Assembly (NCBI GenBank): GCA_936450465.1
Contig: OW388290.1
Span: 25,285,457-25,349,456 of the forward strand
Direction: 5' to 3'
Origin: Gibbula magus
Lineage: Eukaryota; Mollusca; Gastropoda; Trochida; Trochidae
DNA length: 64,000 bases
Numbering within the stretch: position 1 is the stretch's first letter; every line of letters starts with the position of its first letter. Under the pieces are notes generated by a model. The model worked only from the letters and a program-made list of their open reading frames with translations. It was not told the origin of the DNA and searched no databases. Positions 1 to 11,936 of the stretch are shown here, one piece after another. Made by a program: the position numbers and the translations under genes.

Positions 1-2414
1 CAGAAGGTATATGATGGTTTAATTTAACTATATGTACACATCAATGTAGCTGAAACAACTACCAAATATATAATTAAATGTTGAAGCTATGCTGGGAAGC
101 AATACTAAATTAATAAGGAAGATGATACAGTTTATCAATCCGCCGTGCTGATACAGTGTGTTTGGAAGAGGGTCTATCATTAATGCAAAATCTTCGTATG
201 TGTAAGACTATGATAAAATGACACACAAACCGACTGGCCAGACAGTTGATGACAATTCTTCATTTGGTCTCTAGTTTGTTTTTAAAACTTGTTTTCTTAA
301 GTAGGAAGTAATCAAAAGAATAGCCATCTTGAACAAGACACTTACCTTCAAATTGGTGGCAGTTAATTGATTGATAATATTTACAATGTTAAATGGTGCT
401 TTGCTTTGAGAATATGCACATCAATGTTCCACTTTACTTCATAAGATTTTGGAGAAATAGTGTAAGTGTTTCTGAATGAATGTATTTATATTGACAAGAT
501 ATCATCATCAATGACAGGGAATTTTTATTGACACGGCTGTAAATTAATTATGGTTGACTTGCTCACTGACTTTGTCATTTCATTTATGAATTTTGTCATC
601 ATTTCGTAAACGTTCCATGCAGTGTTCAAGGATTGTGCAGATTTTGCAGGTGACTGATCAACTATCGTAATCAATAGAAGAGTATGATTAGGGTTACCTA
701 ATGGAAACATCTCTGGACCTTTTAAATATTATCTCTAAATAAAAACTTGACAGTTGTTACTGAATAAGCCACGTGTGTCTTACTCTTATATGGTGGGAGA
801 AAAGTAAATAAATATGATGTTTCTTCTTTTAGATAAATACTAATTCGATCTCTCAATTTATTGTAGTTTTCACTTATCAGACAGTTTTAACAAACTGTTG
901 CCTGGGTGGCACAAACTCATTATGTTTTTATGATCAAAATTTAAAATTAAATTAATTTTTTTAAAAAGGCACCATTCTGTCAAGCACGTTTATGAAAATT
1001 GAAATCGCCATTGGAGTTTGAAATGAATTGTTTCGGTTTATTTTCAAAGATATCAGCTGTGATACTTGCAGTTTGATAGCTTCGCTATGTTCCCAACGAA
1101 ACCTTTACTGTTATTTGTATTGAATCTGAACATTTAAATCATTACTTTACACAAAACACTATCAAATGCATATGCATTGTTAATAAAATGTTACATCAAA
1201 GCCCACTACGAATTGTATTGAAAACGTTTTGTTGTGCATGGGGAAACAGACAATGCCATTTGAAGTGAACACCATCCGTCCCTGCAGAAGGGTATAAGTG
1301 ATACTAAACGTTGTAGTAACTGTAGTTAAGAGATAATTAAAGGTGAATGTTCCTAGAAATAGCCACCGTTTTGTGGTTAAAAAATAACCTAAGATATTAG
1401 TAACTAGTTTCTTTTCTTGACATTTTAAAACGAAAAAGGCTAATATTGGAAATGGACCTAATCCATTTTCATTTGTGCAGGTCTTCACCATGCATTGACT
1501 GAGTGAGAGAATACGTTTTTAACTGACAGCTGACTAATGAAGCTTGTTATTAAATTCCGAAGGAGAACTTATGGGTCCAACTGCGTTACTAATGCGAAGC
1601 TCATTTGTTTCTATGGCAATTCCTTATAGAAAGATTACAGTATTTTGTATGTCCCGCAATTGGCGACTCCGAGTTCACGAGTCCGTCCGAAACACTTCAA
1701 CTAAATATAGAGGGGCATCGATATATAAAACTTAACTTACATTTATATATGCAGTTTTGACTTACTAATATTTTTGTACAATTTCGTTAAACTCAAGGTT
1801 AGTCAAAAGGAGCCTTGGCATGAGATGGTTATTGAAGGGCATTTAGTTTACTAGGCTAAAGGTGCCCACATATTTGTTGAATTTATACAGCATTCTCTTT
1901 AATTTCGAATTTTCTTCCATACAAATGAGTAACTCATGGCCTCTAAATGGTCTATTATTGATACCGAGGAAGCTCACTGCAAGTCTCAGAGAGAACATCA
2001 AAGATACGACCGAAAGCGATAAAGCTTAAAGACGTCTTGCGAGATGGTTTATTGCGCTTCCACATGGCCTCAACTCATCGCAAAACATGTTTATATAATC
2101 TGGATGACCGTTAATTGGATGTGTCTGTTTCTTTTGAATTAATTATTTCTTCCTTTACATTCATCTAAAACAGACATGTCCATTATTTCGGAACTTGTTT
2201 TCTTATGAGAACTATATTTTGTCAGCTTGTGTGAAACTAAGATAATTTTTCGATGAAACCATCATATTAAATGATTAAACTTTAATTTGATATCATTCCT
2301 ATTAACATATTTGAAGTTTGACAAAAGTTTCACATGCACTCACCGGTCCTTGTTAGTAAGGGTATGTGAATCACACCTTTATTAGAAAACTGGATGATCA
2401 TTCGATGAAGTCTG
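1..2414. other. Unassigned AT-rich DNA
   Basis: No frame here resembles a known family. The longest open frame is 103 codons on the minus strand (1180-1491), with ordinary low-complexity composition. I see no tRNA, no clear inverted repeat and no microsatellite. Confidence 0.6.
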
Positions 2415-2525
2415 AGAACGGCGTTTAGAAGTGGCATACATAAGAACACACTATTTTCTCGATAACAACTTCTTTGTTGTGAACATATATGCCTTTATGG
2501 AGTAAGCATATACTCCGAAACGTCA
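2415..2525. repeat. Dispersed repeat ending in a CTCCGAAACGTC hairpin motif
   Basis: This stretch matches the reverse complement of 42050-42140. Both hold a block reading roughly AGAAGTGGYATACATAAGAA, then an ACTATTTTCT..GATAACAACTTC block, and then TACTCCGAAACGTC. The second copy also shows GATGAAGGAGTGAGTATGTA just before the ACTCCGAAACGTC part, which can fold as GGAGT/ACTCC. Short hairpin tails of the type GATGAAGG..CCGAAACGTC are common at the 3' ends of invertebrate non-LTR retroelements and their SINEs, so I infer a retroposon 3'-end fragment. The exact family is unknown. Confidence 0.5.
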
Positions 2526-4239
2526 TGCAAATACAACACAATAACGATGTTGACATTCAAAAATCTTGTTTTAGTTTGTTGTTGTTATCCTTACACCACT
2601 TTCGTATGGTTGGTGTTACTGTATTGCTCAATAATAGTTTTGTCTTAGAGCGAAATAGGAGTCAAATCTATATCCTTATCCATTGTTCAAATGGCGTTGT
2701 GAGTTTTGGTATTCCTCAGCAAACCTTTTGGCGATATCTACGTACATAGTAACTTTCTTCCCTATTTATAGGTGCTGCATATGTGTATGTTTGGATCAAA
2801 CTTCGATAATTAGAGACATGAATGTTGATCATGGCTATATAAATTACAAAATATTACTCTTTTTATCCAAAATACCTAATGCACAAATAAACTATGATAC
2901 TGAGTGTATTGGTGTTCAAATGGTAGGATGTACAGGATGAGTTTAACTTACATATTATTGCTACTTTCAATGTCTTCATAAATATATGTTGGACTGAGAC
3001 AATGGATGAGATATTCCAGTGTTGTAAATTAGTATAATGACATACGAACAACGACAAACTCTTTATGCTGAATAACTGAGTTCTAGTGATCCTTTATTTG
3101 ACTATGACACGAGTTCTCCAGGTCATTAGTAATCGACTATTTGTTAATGTACCACTTCCTGACCTTTATATAGGATTAATACACATGAGGGACATACTGT
3201 GGTTACTGTTGTCATTAATCATGATTAACAAGTGTAATGTGCGTTGGTACCGCTAGCTACTGCTGTGTCCTTATCACTTATCTTCATGACTGCCAGCTTA
3301 CTATTGCTCAAGTCCATTAATTCAGTTTGATTATCCTTCACTAAACCTTATATTTATTATGATTAGTGTCTCCTCACTATTTTTGCATACTGCCGTGGAA
3401 TATATACAAGTGATTAACGTACACACCGTATCCAATTGTGCAACTAACATCAGTAAAAAATAAAGAAATATAAATCATTTATTTGTTCAGTTTTATGTTA
3501 ATGTTGCAATGTTTATGCAAATTTATATCATATTTGAATTCGTTTCATGTAAAGCCATATTTCAGTGCAGACTGGATGTCAGATATTCATTACCAGCAAT
3601 ATACAAATTAGAGGTAGGAAACTGGCATTGTTTCTCCGAGATAACGTGAAATGGTTTATGCATCTGAAGCTCATGTGTCCTTAAATACACATTTGCAAAT
3701 ATCTCTTTTCGAAATTTGTGATCTGTTAACACACGTCGTTCTTGGCAAACCAAATTGTGAATCGAAAATTTAATCTGCAACATTTTCAAATTGCAGAAGA
3801 AATATAGTTTTCCGCGGCAGGTAGAAATTATGTTCATATGCTTGAGTTCAATTTAATTATTTTCCCTTTGAACGTATCAAGGACTTAATGAATAAGAAAT
3901 CATCATGTTATATATAGGACACATTTCAGCGAAGTTTTAAGGCAATTTTTATTTTGACACAAAATGCAAGTATTCATTAAATCAATATCTGTAAGTGTTC
4001 ATTGGTAAATCACGTTAAGGGCTTGTTGAATCAGCGCCCCTGTTATAGTCAGCATCATCATTAAGACTGAAAAACACAACGGACGCTTAATTATTAATAT
4101 AATAACACCTGCGAATTAACCACACAAAAATTACACCATAAGAAGCGGTCAAGTTATCATCCATGGTGTAACAAACATAACTAGTTGATAAAACGATATA
4201 TAATGACCTTTGCGTGTAATACTTACAACACTTGTCAGC
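2526..4239. other. Unassigned AT-rich DNA
   Basis: Open frames of 64-91 codons occur (for example 3562-3837 minus) but show no recognisable domain or splice context. No repeat structure stood out. Confidence 0.55.
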
Positions 4240-4560
4240 TTAAAGGTGCATCCATTGTGTTTCATACAATTTTATTTGGCTTTAATACGTTCCAACACAC
4301 CATATGTGCTGTTTACGATACAAATAAATTCAATTAGCTTGCATATTCATCCCAAATCGCCAAACATATCATAATTACTAGTTTCCAATTAAAATCGAGT
4401 AACATCATTATGCATGTGTAGAAACCGAAAGTGAACGTCCTATTTTCATGCACAGTAGTTATATGACCTATTCTACCATGACATTTTAAAATCCTTGTTT
4501 TTGATTGGTTTATTATATGGTCGAACGGAGGTTCAAACACGATTTTTGTGAACGGCGATT
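4240..4560 (-). mobile_element. TTAA-type MITE, partial copy (family 2)
   Basis: The segment starts with TTAAAGGTGCATCCATTGTG. Over about 250 bp it matches the reverse complement of the complete copy at 36776-37251: shared blocks include a TTCCAATTAAAATCGAG-like stretch and one close to CATATTCATCCCAAATCG. I cannot find the other terminus. To the right of about 4560 the similarity is lost, so this copy is truncated or strongly diverged. No coding capacity is visible. The autonomous parent is not in the window; TTAA ends suggest piggyBac-like mobilisation, which is inference. Confidence 0.55.
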
Positions 4561-5140
4561 TTCCGCGTTTGGATACATGATGACGTAAGATTCTAGGCCA
4601 AACTATGTCATTGAAATAACAACGGGTAAATCATTTATCTTCACTTTACGGTTTCCATCATAGTTTCCTTCCACGCAATTTTATCTGTGTATCTGTTGTG
4701 GAAAATAATTCTAATTTGGACCGATGTTTTAAACAGTGAAACTACAGTAGTCGATCAAGACCGCGATAAGCCGTGAACGAACCGGTTTCGGTTCGGATAC
4801 AATGACGTCATAAGCTCAATCAGTTATGACGTCACAGGAAATGGTCGCGTCAATTTGACAAGTGGTGGAGGAAAGCTTTCAAGGCGGAGAAACCTTAAGA
4901 TTTACAAACCTGTATGGTCTATTTGATTAAAATCTATGTAGTCACTTAATCATCATATTTGAATATGAATGAATTTTTAATTTCACCATTTATTCAATTT
5001 CTACCGCATCGAAAACAAGGGAAATGTGATACGTCATACCTGAAGAAAAATGGGTTCAACCGATTACCCCTTCACTCAGTTCACTTCCGCAGTGTCAAAG
5101 AAACACGTTTAAAAAACGCTGATAACTCGTCATGGTAGAA
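4561..5140. other. Unassigned; contains two TGACGTCA-type octamers
   Basis: A short inverted arrangement of ATGACGTCA (about 4803-4810) and TATGACGTCAC (about 4826-4836) is present. The octamer matches a CRE consensus, but with no gene nearby it cannot be called regulatory. Nothing else is recognised. Confidence 0.35.
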
Positions 5141-5310
5141 TGGAGATAAACCTTCTGTGATTTTAACTTTTTGTGAGTCTAACGCAGATTCGATACCTTT
5201 TTTTATCATTCGAAGCCTCACGCTGACGCATTCGGCTCCGAATGATAAAACTCGGTATCGAATATACGTTACACTCACAAAAAGTTAAAAACACAGTAGG
5301 TTTATCTCCT
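5141..5310. repeat. Foldback hairpin, about 170 bp
   Basis: The left arm (GGAGATAAACC..TTTTAACTTTTTGTGAGT) returns inverted at 5271-5310 (ACTCACAAAAAGTTAAAA..GGTTTATCTCC). An inner pair TCGATACC..TATCATTCG / CGAATGATA..GGTATCGA follows the same symmetry. The unit is therefore almost entirely palindromic around 5225. It has no coding content. It resembles a small foldback MITE; no target duplication is obvious. Confidence 0.7.
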
Positions 5311-5628
5311 AATTGAACATTATTAACCCAAATTTGTTATTTTGTCTGGTGTAAATAAGATTCAAGGTTGACCTAAATACTGATAGGGAAGTAAAACACT
5401 ATTCTTTGTGTAGATTATGAAAATGTCACTTTGAGAAAGAACAAAGATCCATAAGCATTGCTCAATATATTCCAGATGCTTATGTTTATGGTTAATACAT
5501 GATATTAATTCTGAAGGGCAAGGCGATACTATTCACCCAGTCCTTCACTGTATGAAATTAGTATACACAGCTGTTTCCCAGTCGCTATTCTTTACAATAC
5601 TGTATAATACAGATGACAGGCAAGTGAG

Positions 5629-5781
5629 AGATATACCCATACTTTTCCGAGTGTATCGAATGATACCCTACACATTTCCCCGTGGGGCCCTTACGAGGCT
5701 TAGCCGAGTAAGGCTCCAACGGGGAAAAGTGTAGCACTGTAGGGTATCATTCGATACACGAGGAAAAGTATGGGTATATCT
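5629..5781. repeat. Large near-perfect foldback, 153 bp
   Basis: AGATATACCCATACTTTTCC at 5629 is mirrored by GGAAAAGTATGGGTATATCT ending at 5781. The symmetry continues through TGTATCGAATGATACCCTAC and its inverse. The core (about 5670-5730) is itself partly palindromic around CCCCGTGGGG and the GGCTTAGCCGAGTAAGGC stretch. It is GC-richer than its surroundings and would extrude a long cruciform. It is most likely a small foldback element; no open frame is meaningful here. Confidence 0.8.
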
Positions 5782-6228
5782 GTCTTATACCCCTCGTACG
5801 GTCGAGTGTAAGCGGATACTATTTAATAATATTACTAAACAAATACAGCTGTAAACAAGCTTGTGCATGAAACGCACAACCCAAATACGGCCTCGTCTGT
5901 GACAACGCAGCCCGTCCTGTGTTGTATGGTTACCCGTGTTTGGGGCTCCAAATCTAATTGATATGGCCCAATGACGGTTTTGTCAACGCAGACGCACGTG
6001 CATCTTGCTGAAATGTACAGCTAGCCTAACGCTATTAACAGCTTGACTGATGTCAACGTGGGCAAAGTTTAGAGAAAACACAAACAACTTTCAGTATGTT
6101 AAGACATTTTGCACCAAAAATTAAATTACATTCTTGTATAAAAAGAAAAACATAAATTTGTGATATTATTTCACGCATTATCAGAACCTTATTCATTTGG
6201 TCATGATTTTTTTTTTAGAGTTTCAACT

Positions 6229-6300
6229 GGCTTCGTGGTGTAATGGTAAGGTCGTTCGGCCAGAAAGCAACAGGACACGGGTTCGATCCCAGGTTCCCTA
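6229..6300 (+). repeat. tRNA-like remnant (SINE head or tRNA pseudogene)
   Basis: TGGTGTAATGG fits the Pol III A box, and GGTTCGATCCC about 45 bases later fits the B box. The T stem has mismatches (ACGGG against CCAGG) and no acceptor stem pairs, so it is not a functional tRNA. It could be the 5' head of an otherwise unrecognised SINE. Confidence 0.5.
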
Positions 6301-6389
6301 TACATGTATGTTCATTTATAATCTGACATTTTATAAAGTATCATCACTTAGAAATTGAGAAAATTGACTACATTATTTCTCAGTTGTTA

Positions 6390-6464
6390 AAAAGTGTAGG
6401 TATATTAGAAAAGTGTAGGTATATCAGAAAAAGTGTAGGTGTATCGGCTAATACACCTACACTT
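6390..6464. repeat. Short tandem AAGTGTAGGTATAT repeats ending in a hairpin
   Basis: Three degenerate units of AAGTGTAGGTRTAT are spaced about 18-20 bases apart. The last one (6431-6444) pairs perfectly over 14 bp with ATACACCTACACTT at 6451-6464, leaving the loop CGGCTA. Confidence 0.7.
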
Positions 6465-9400
6465 GTAACAAAAGAAACCATAGCAACGAGACCGGAAGTG
6501 GGGTATAAGAAATAGTGACCGACAATAGTAACTCACTAAACATAAATGCATATACAATTTTCTCCCACAATAATCAAAACTGACGGCCTGATTAGCCGTC
6601 TATCTCTTAGTACATTTTGTGCAGATAATACAGTGTGGTATTCACATAAATTCAGAATAACAATATTGCCCAATCCTCAAAGGTGTAATGAAGAGGCACA
6701 CTTAAATCTCTTTGTTTCTTGAATATAAGAATGCACATGTTTGAGTATAGCTTAAAGCTTAATGTTCACTAGGTGATAGATCAGTATTGACATTAAGGGA
6801 TTACCAAGATAAACATTTGTTATCATATATAATAACCTGTGGCGCTGAACTTGAAATAATATACAATTAAAACTATAATGGCATGTTAGGCATTTTCGCA
6901 AGGATTTCCACATGAACAGCTGGGGTCACTGGGTAAGCCTATTATTTGTACAAATCTAATAACATCTCAGCGGTTTTATTTAGTATGTATCGTTTTATTT
7001 ATTGTGTATCGTTTTATCAAGTTGATTGCAACAAACATACTGTTTCAACAATCATGTTCAAACACGATCAGGACCAATAATCACACGCAGATGATGCTCA
7101 GTGGATAAAGCGTTCATCCAAGATCTTCGAAAAAAGCTCTAGATAAACTGTCAGATTGAATCCTGGATTACTGTCATGAAACTGTAACTGAACAACAGCA
7201 AGACTGAGACCCTTGTAGTCGGCAAAAAGCAACAATTTCTCAAATCAGTTATTCAATTTCTTGCCATTGTGAACTCTCTTTTTCAGCCTACTTAATCGTC
7301 AAAAACCTTAGTGTTCTTCTTACGTCTTCTTCTTCTTCCTCTATAGTGCTTGACTCTGATAGAGTGTAAATATGCACTGGCATACTTGGTCTTAATTACA
7401 ATCACTTCCTTCACAATTCTATTCATTACATGTAGCAATGGTCATGATGGCAATGAATGAGTTTGTCTGCTGTGAAATGTGTTAGATAATAAAATAGCTC
7501 ACCTACAAGTGAACAAGTCATCCATTGTTATATGTCTGTGACCACTAAATGAAATAAAAATAGACATGGTTAAATAGACTATAACCTAGTTCAATGTCAG
7601 ACCATGCACTGACAATAATAACCAAAATAAGCTAAACAATAGTAAAATTTCATACTCAATTTTTAATCTTGAACCATATTTTCTTCGTTTTGTTCAAACA
7701 AATTATAATGCAAAGTATATATTGGAATTTTATACATTACTGATTCCCATGATCAATCAGGCAAAATGTGTTATTGACATTGAATTGAAATATGTCTTTG
7801 TGTTGAATTGAGATTAATGCACACGTTTCTGTGACAAGGTTCTAAGGTTAGTTGTTGAAACCGAGCTGTTTATTGAAAACTGCAATTTATTCAATTAAGA
7901 GCAATCGAGCAAGAAATATATCGGACCAATTTGTTTTGGTTGGTGCATGTATTGCTACACACGTTGGAAACTTTAACATGGAAAATCTTGTTCTTTAGTG
8001 AACAATGGAATGAGTACATTTGTGCGTTGACCAGTACACAGGAATTCATTCACATTTGATGAAAAGCACACAGACCAAATGATGGATACTCTAAGTCTTT
8101 ACAAGCTGAATGATAGTCGTAACGGTGTATGACCACTGCTTACGTTAATAAAATGAGCACATCAAGCAAGAATACAGTCTACCAACTGAACATGAGAAGC
8201 CTTGGGATGATCTGCCATATCCTCTTCAAAATGCACAATCACGAATATAATTTTAAGGGTGTGGAAGATGGCGTATGTTATATCGGCGAAAATTGAGGTG
8301 AATTTGGAGGCCGCAAATGACATTGTTTTTATGGGGAACTCCATGATTGCAACACTAGCCGTGTGAAAATGAACGTTGTTTTGTTGACATGTCACGTCGC
8401 CTGACACGTGCATGAGCGTTTGATGGGCGGGCACCTTAAAAAAAACTTGCAACTTTAAAACTGTATTAAACTGATAAATTCATCATTCCATTGTCCATTA
8501 TCAAATAAAAAGACTTTATGGGCCACATAAGACAAATCGGAATAGGATGAAGCTGATTATAGTTAAACCCTCTTTGACATGTTTGTTAATACGGGATGCC
8601 ATATCTTTAAGCCAAATGGTTTACCATTCCGTTACATGAAAGAAATGGTTCCCTCTCAATGTCAAGACATAAACTACTGTGTGCATTAAAGCATAATCTG
8701 CTTTTAGCAGAGTATCAGCATTTAAAGATCATCTTTATGTATTCTGTAACTAACTCAGCAGGTTTTTTTATTTTGACTTTTACCATTTTTTAACAATTCT
8801 AGTCGATGATTTATTGTTATCTTAGCTACACAGAAACCTTAGCCTGACAAAGCCCTCTTAAGTGATAGCAAAATGAGACATTCAAGTTAATTTGGTTTGG
8901 TTGAACTCTTTTGAGTTTCAACATGAAGACACAAGTCATCATTGATCATTTGTATTACAGCTTTAAGTACTTTATTTGACGATTGAAAAGTCAATATATA
9001 TATCTTATTGATCCGCCTGACCTAATTGCATTCAATTCGGGGAAATAACACGAAAGGTGAATCATTATTTCAAAGTCTGATTTCATATTTATGAATACAG
9101 TATACCCAAGAGAAGAAATGTTTTGTCTTATTCATTTCACAGTTTTGTCTTATTTATTAAACACATGAGACAAACTCGATATTTGGTTCTTAAATTTCTA
9201 TGTATTGATGGAGATGATTCCCTCTCATTGACAGAACACTCCCGGTGATAATGGCTGCCCTAGAACCTGACAGTGAACCAGTGGGAGAATGAAAGTCGTA
9301 ATAGTCACCTCTGTATTGTTTTATTGTTCGTTAGCACGACAAGCTGTGTCTACATCATGCCATGTTATATTTCCAGAGGGGACAGTTATTTTGAATAATA

Positions 9401-9914
9401 TATAACATACACGTAAGCTGATTTTGATCTTGTAACCGAATAATGAAACAATGAACAAACAGGAAGATGAATAACGCAGTCACTTCTAATACAAGTCTGT
9501 CACTGTGGAAACTTGAGTTATTTCTTTCAGTTTCAATTGGAGGATGTTTTGTTGATGATGTTCGATAAAATGGTCCAAATACATTAGCATCTGTAATATG
9601 ATATTGAATAGTTGAAGAGAACTTAAATAAACCAAGGCATTCTAAATGCCATACACTTGATGCAAACTATTTTCAAATCACAATAATAATGCCCTTGATT
9701 TTCAGGAAGGGATTTATATGACAGTATATATCGTATACAAACGCATATATGGTTTAGTTAACATGTTCATCTGTCTATTTTAAACTCATAAACGTCGCGT
9801 GTACCATTCCTGTAATAAGCTAGGCATACACTGCATAGAAATAAATTGCAGAGTAATTTAAAATGGTTTCAATAAATATGTCAAACACATTAAAATAATT
9901 ATTACAATGTTATC
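6465..9914. other. Unassigned AT-rich DNA
   Basis: No recognised gene. A weak tRNA-like stretch occurs at about 7087-7165 (GCTCAGTGGATAAAGCG followed by AGATTGAATCCTGG), and there is a short CTT-rich run at 7312-7348. A 96-codon minus-strand open frame at 8162-8452 has no family resemblance that I can name. Confidence 0.5.
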
Positions 9915-10240
9915 TTAAAGGGGAAATAAGTCAATGAAATGTATTTGAAAAATAATGTCACCAATAGTAAAACATCCTTCTCTTTCGGAAAATAAAGTAA
10001 ACATGAGTGTACATGGTTCCGTAAAGTGATGGGAATCGTTTTTGTCATTCGAAACAATGAAATGTGTTCACAATAAAATGGCGGTCGTGCAATTTCTACT
10101 TTATACGGAACACCGTTATTACCACTAAGGATACTTGGTTTGTGTAATAAGATGTTTCTCTAAAGTAAATATAAATGACATAAACTATCATTATAAATTG
10201 AAAACATAAAATTAACTAAGACGTGCTACTGCCCCTTTAA
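9915..10240 (-). mobile_element. TTAA-type MITE, copy A (family 1)
   Basis: The segment is bounded by TTAAAGGGG at 9915 and ACGTGCTACTGCCCCTTTAA ending at 10240. Internally it carries GTTCACAATAAAATGGCGGT, which matches in reverse complement the copy at 49426-49788, as do its ATTACCACT and AATGACATAAACTATCATTA blocks. Length is 326 bp against 363 bp in the other copy. No coding capacity. Two copies in opposite orientation with the same TTAA-bounded ends define a MITE family. TTAA target choice suggests a piggyBac-like source, but the tip lacks a canonical CCY start, so the superfamily is unproven. Confidence 0.8.
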
Positions 10241-11355
10241 AATGTTAAAATGTGTCCGTAAATAAACACTGAAAGATCAGCCAAATGAGATATATAATTT
10301 AATTTCAAACAATAGAGTAATATTTCTTTCTTCAAACGGATTCAATAGCAATTTGTATTTCGACATCATGGTCATATAATATGAACTTGTCTAACTATAA
10401 AAGCTAATTAGATTAGTGCAAAGTTGGAAACGGTGGGACTCTTGGCTGATCTCCAGCAAATCCCTTCAATATAGTCGAATAGCACATGTTCATTTCACAT
10501 CCTGATCGATCAAGTCGATCAGTCTAACAGCATGTATGGCATATTTAGGAATTATGTTGTTAATAAAATTACATCCAATCTAAGATGACCTTTTCCCACA
10601 ATGAGGTCTGTAAATGAGGTCATTCACTATTTGCTCTGTCATTTAGTTGATTAACACTGGACTTTTGAATGCGATTATGTCCATGTAAAATAAGATTCAT
10701 TTTTGACGTTCCATTAAATATATCTGAAATGTAAGCTATCTCGAAATGATGTTATAAATATGAAAATGGCATGTGATTTATATCACAGTTTTAGTCATTT
10801 CGTAAATGACATCATCTGAAAACATAAAAAAATCCTTGATGATGACAATTTCAACTAAAAATAAACACCCCCTCATACATAACGAGAAGTTGACAGATCA
10901 TGATATTACCTGCCACAGATAATTGAACCCAACATAGCGGACTTTTGATTTTTGTATTACGACCTGTAGTTTCAGTTTTACAGAAGAGACAGTTTCTCAG
11001 ACCAACCAGCTGCGGTTTGTTTTCAACAATAGACCCGAACTAAAAGACTAACTATAATAAATAATTGAAACACTATTATTAGGTTAAATTGATCGTCATT
11101 GAAAAGACACCATTTACATTCAAACCATGTAACAACTGGATTTTTTGTCACAATGGTTACATGCATTTGTTAAATTGTGTTAATGTTTGATAAAAGTAAA
11201 ATCAAGACAAATATAATAATAATTAGCAAGAATGATTTTACAGGAGGCCTAATAAAGGTCTAGAAGTAATATGATGTATGTTATGAACAAATACATTAAG
11301 TGAAATATTTTTTAAAGATCTTTCAAACATCACTCATTAAAAATATGTTTTCGAA
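10241..11355. other. Unassigned AT-rich DNA
   Basis: No gene or repeat recognised except a short inverted repeat, CTGATCGATCAAGTCGATCAG, around 10501-10521. Confidence 0.55.
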
Positions 11356-11936
11356 TAAACTCACGGGCAAAAGAAACGTCCCCATACAAAATACAAGATA
11401 TTTCAATCATCGGGCGATAAATGCGACTGAAACAGAGTTACACCATGTCTTCAGAATCCAACAATACTAAATATGAATTTTCAAAACATTATCTATTCAT
11501 AACTCTGATAAACACAAGTTTTAAGAAATGGTCGTTTTGGAATCTCCTTAACTAGACGAGATAGAAGCCTCAAAAAGCCAGTTTTGGCTTGTTTTGAGAC
11601 GTCCTACAGTAAAGACGCGTCAACAAATTTAAATCAAAGAAGGTTATTTATGTCGAGGATATCTAAAGTTGATTAAATTTCTACTTTTTCAATGTTTTAA
11701 ACTTAAATACTAAATATTGTGGGCCAAAAACATCTTTAAAAAACGATTTTAGCACCCCATGTCAATTTGAACAGATGTAAAAATAAAAATTGCATACTCT
11801 GATGTATGAAATTGTGAATATTTCTTAAGAAAACATGTGGCTACCAAATACATACAAAATCTATTTTCTCCGACATCAATATTTCATTGTATACTGTTTT
11901 CAAAATGTGGTGACGTTTCTTTTGCCCGTGAGTTTA
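11356..11936. mobile_element. Non-autonomous Tc1/mariner-type MITE, about 580 bp
   Basis: A 25-bp terminal inverted repeat is perfect: TAAACTCACGGGCAAAAGAA followed by ACGTC at 11356-11380, mirrored at 11912-11936. Each end reads TA then AACTCACGGG, which is consistent with a duplicated TA target and a Tc1/mariner-like transposase in trans. The interior is AT-rich, with no frame resembling a DDE transposase, so the element is a deletion derivative or MITE. Confidence 0.8.

Noticed and set aside
4803..4836. CRE-type promoter element
   Set aside because: Two TGACGTCA-like octamers exist, but there is no adjacent gene or promoter architecture.
6229..6300. Functional tRNA gene
   Set aside because: T stem mismatches and no acceptor pairing.
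8162..8452. 96-codon minus-strand gene
   Set aside because: No domain, paralogue or splice support; open frames of this size are expected by chance in 64 kb.
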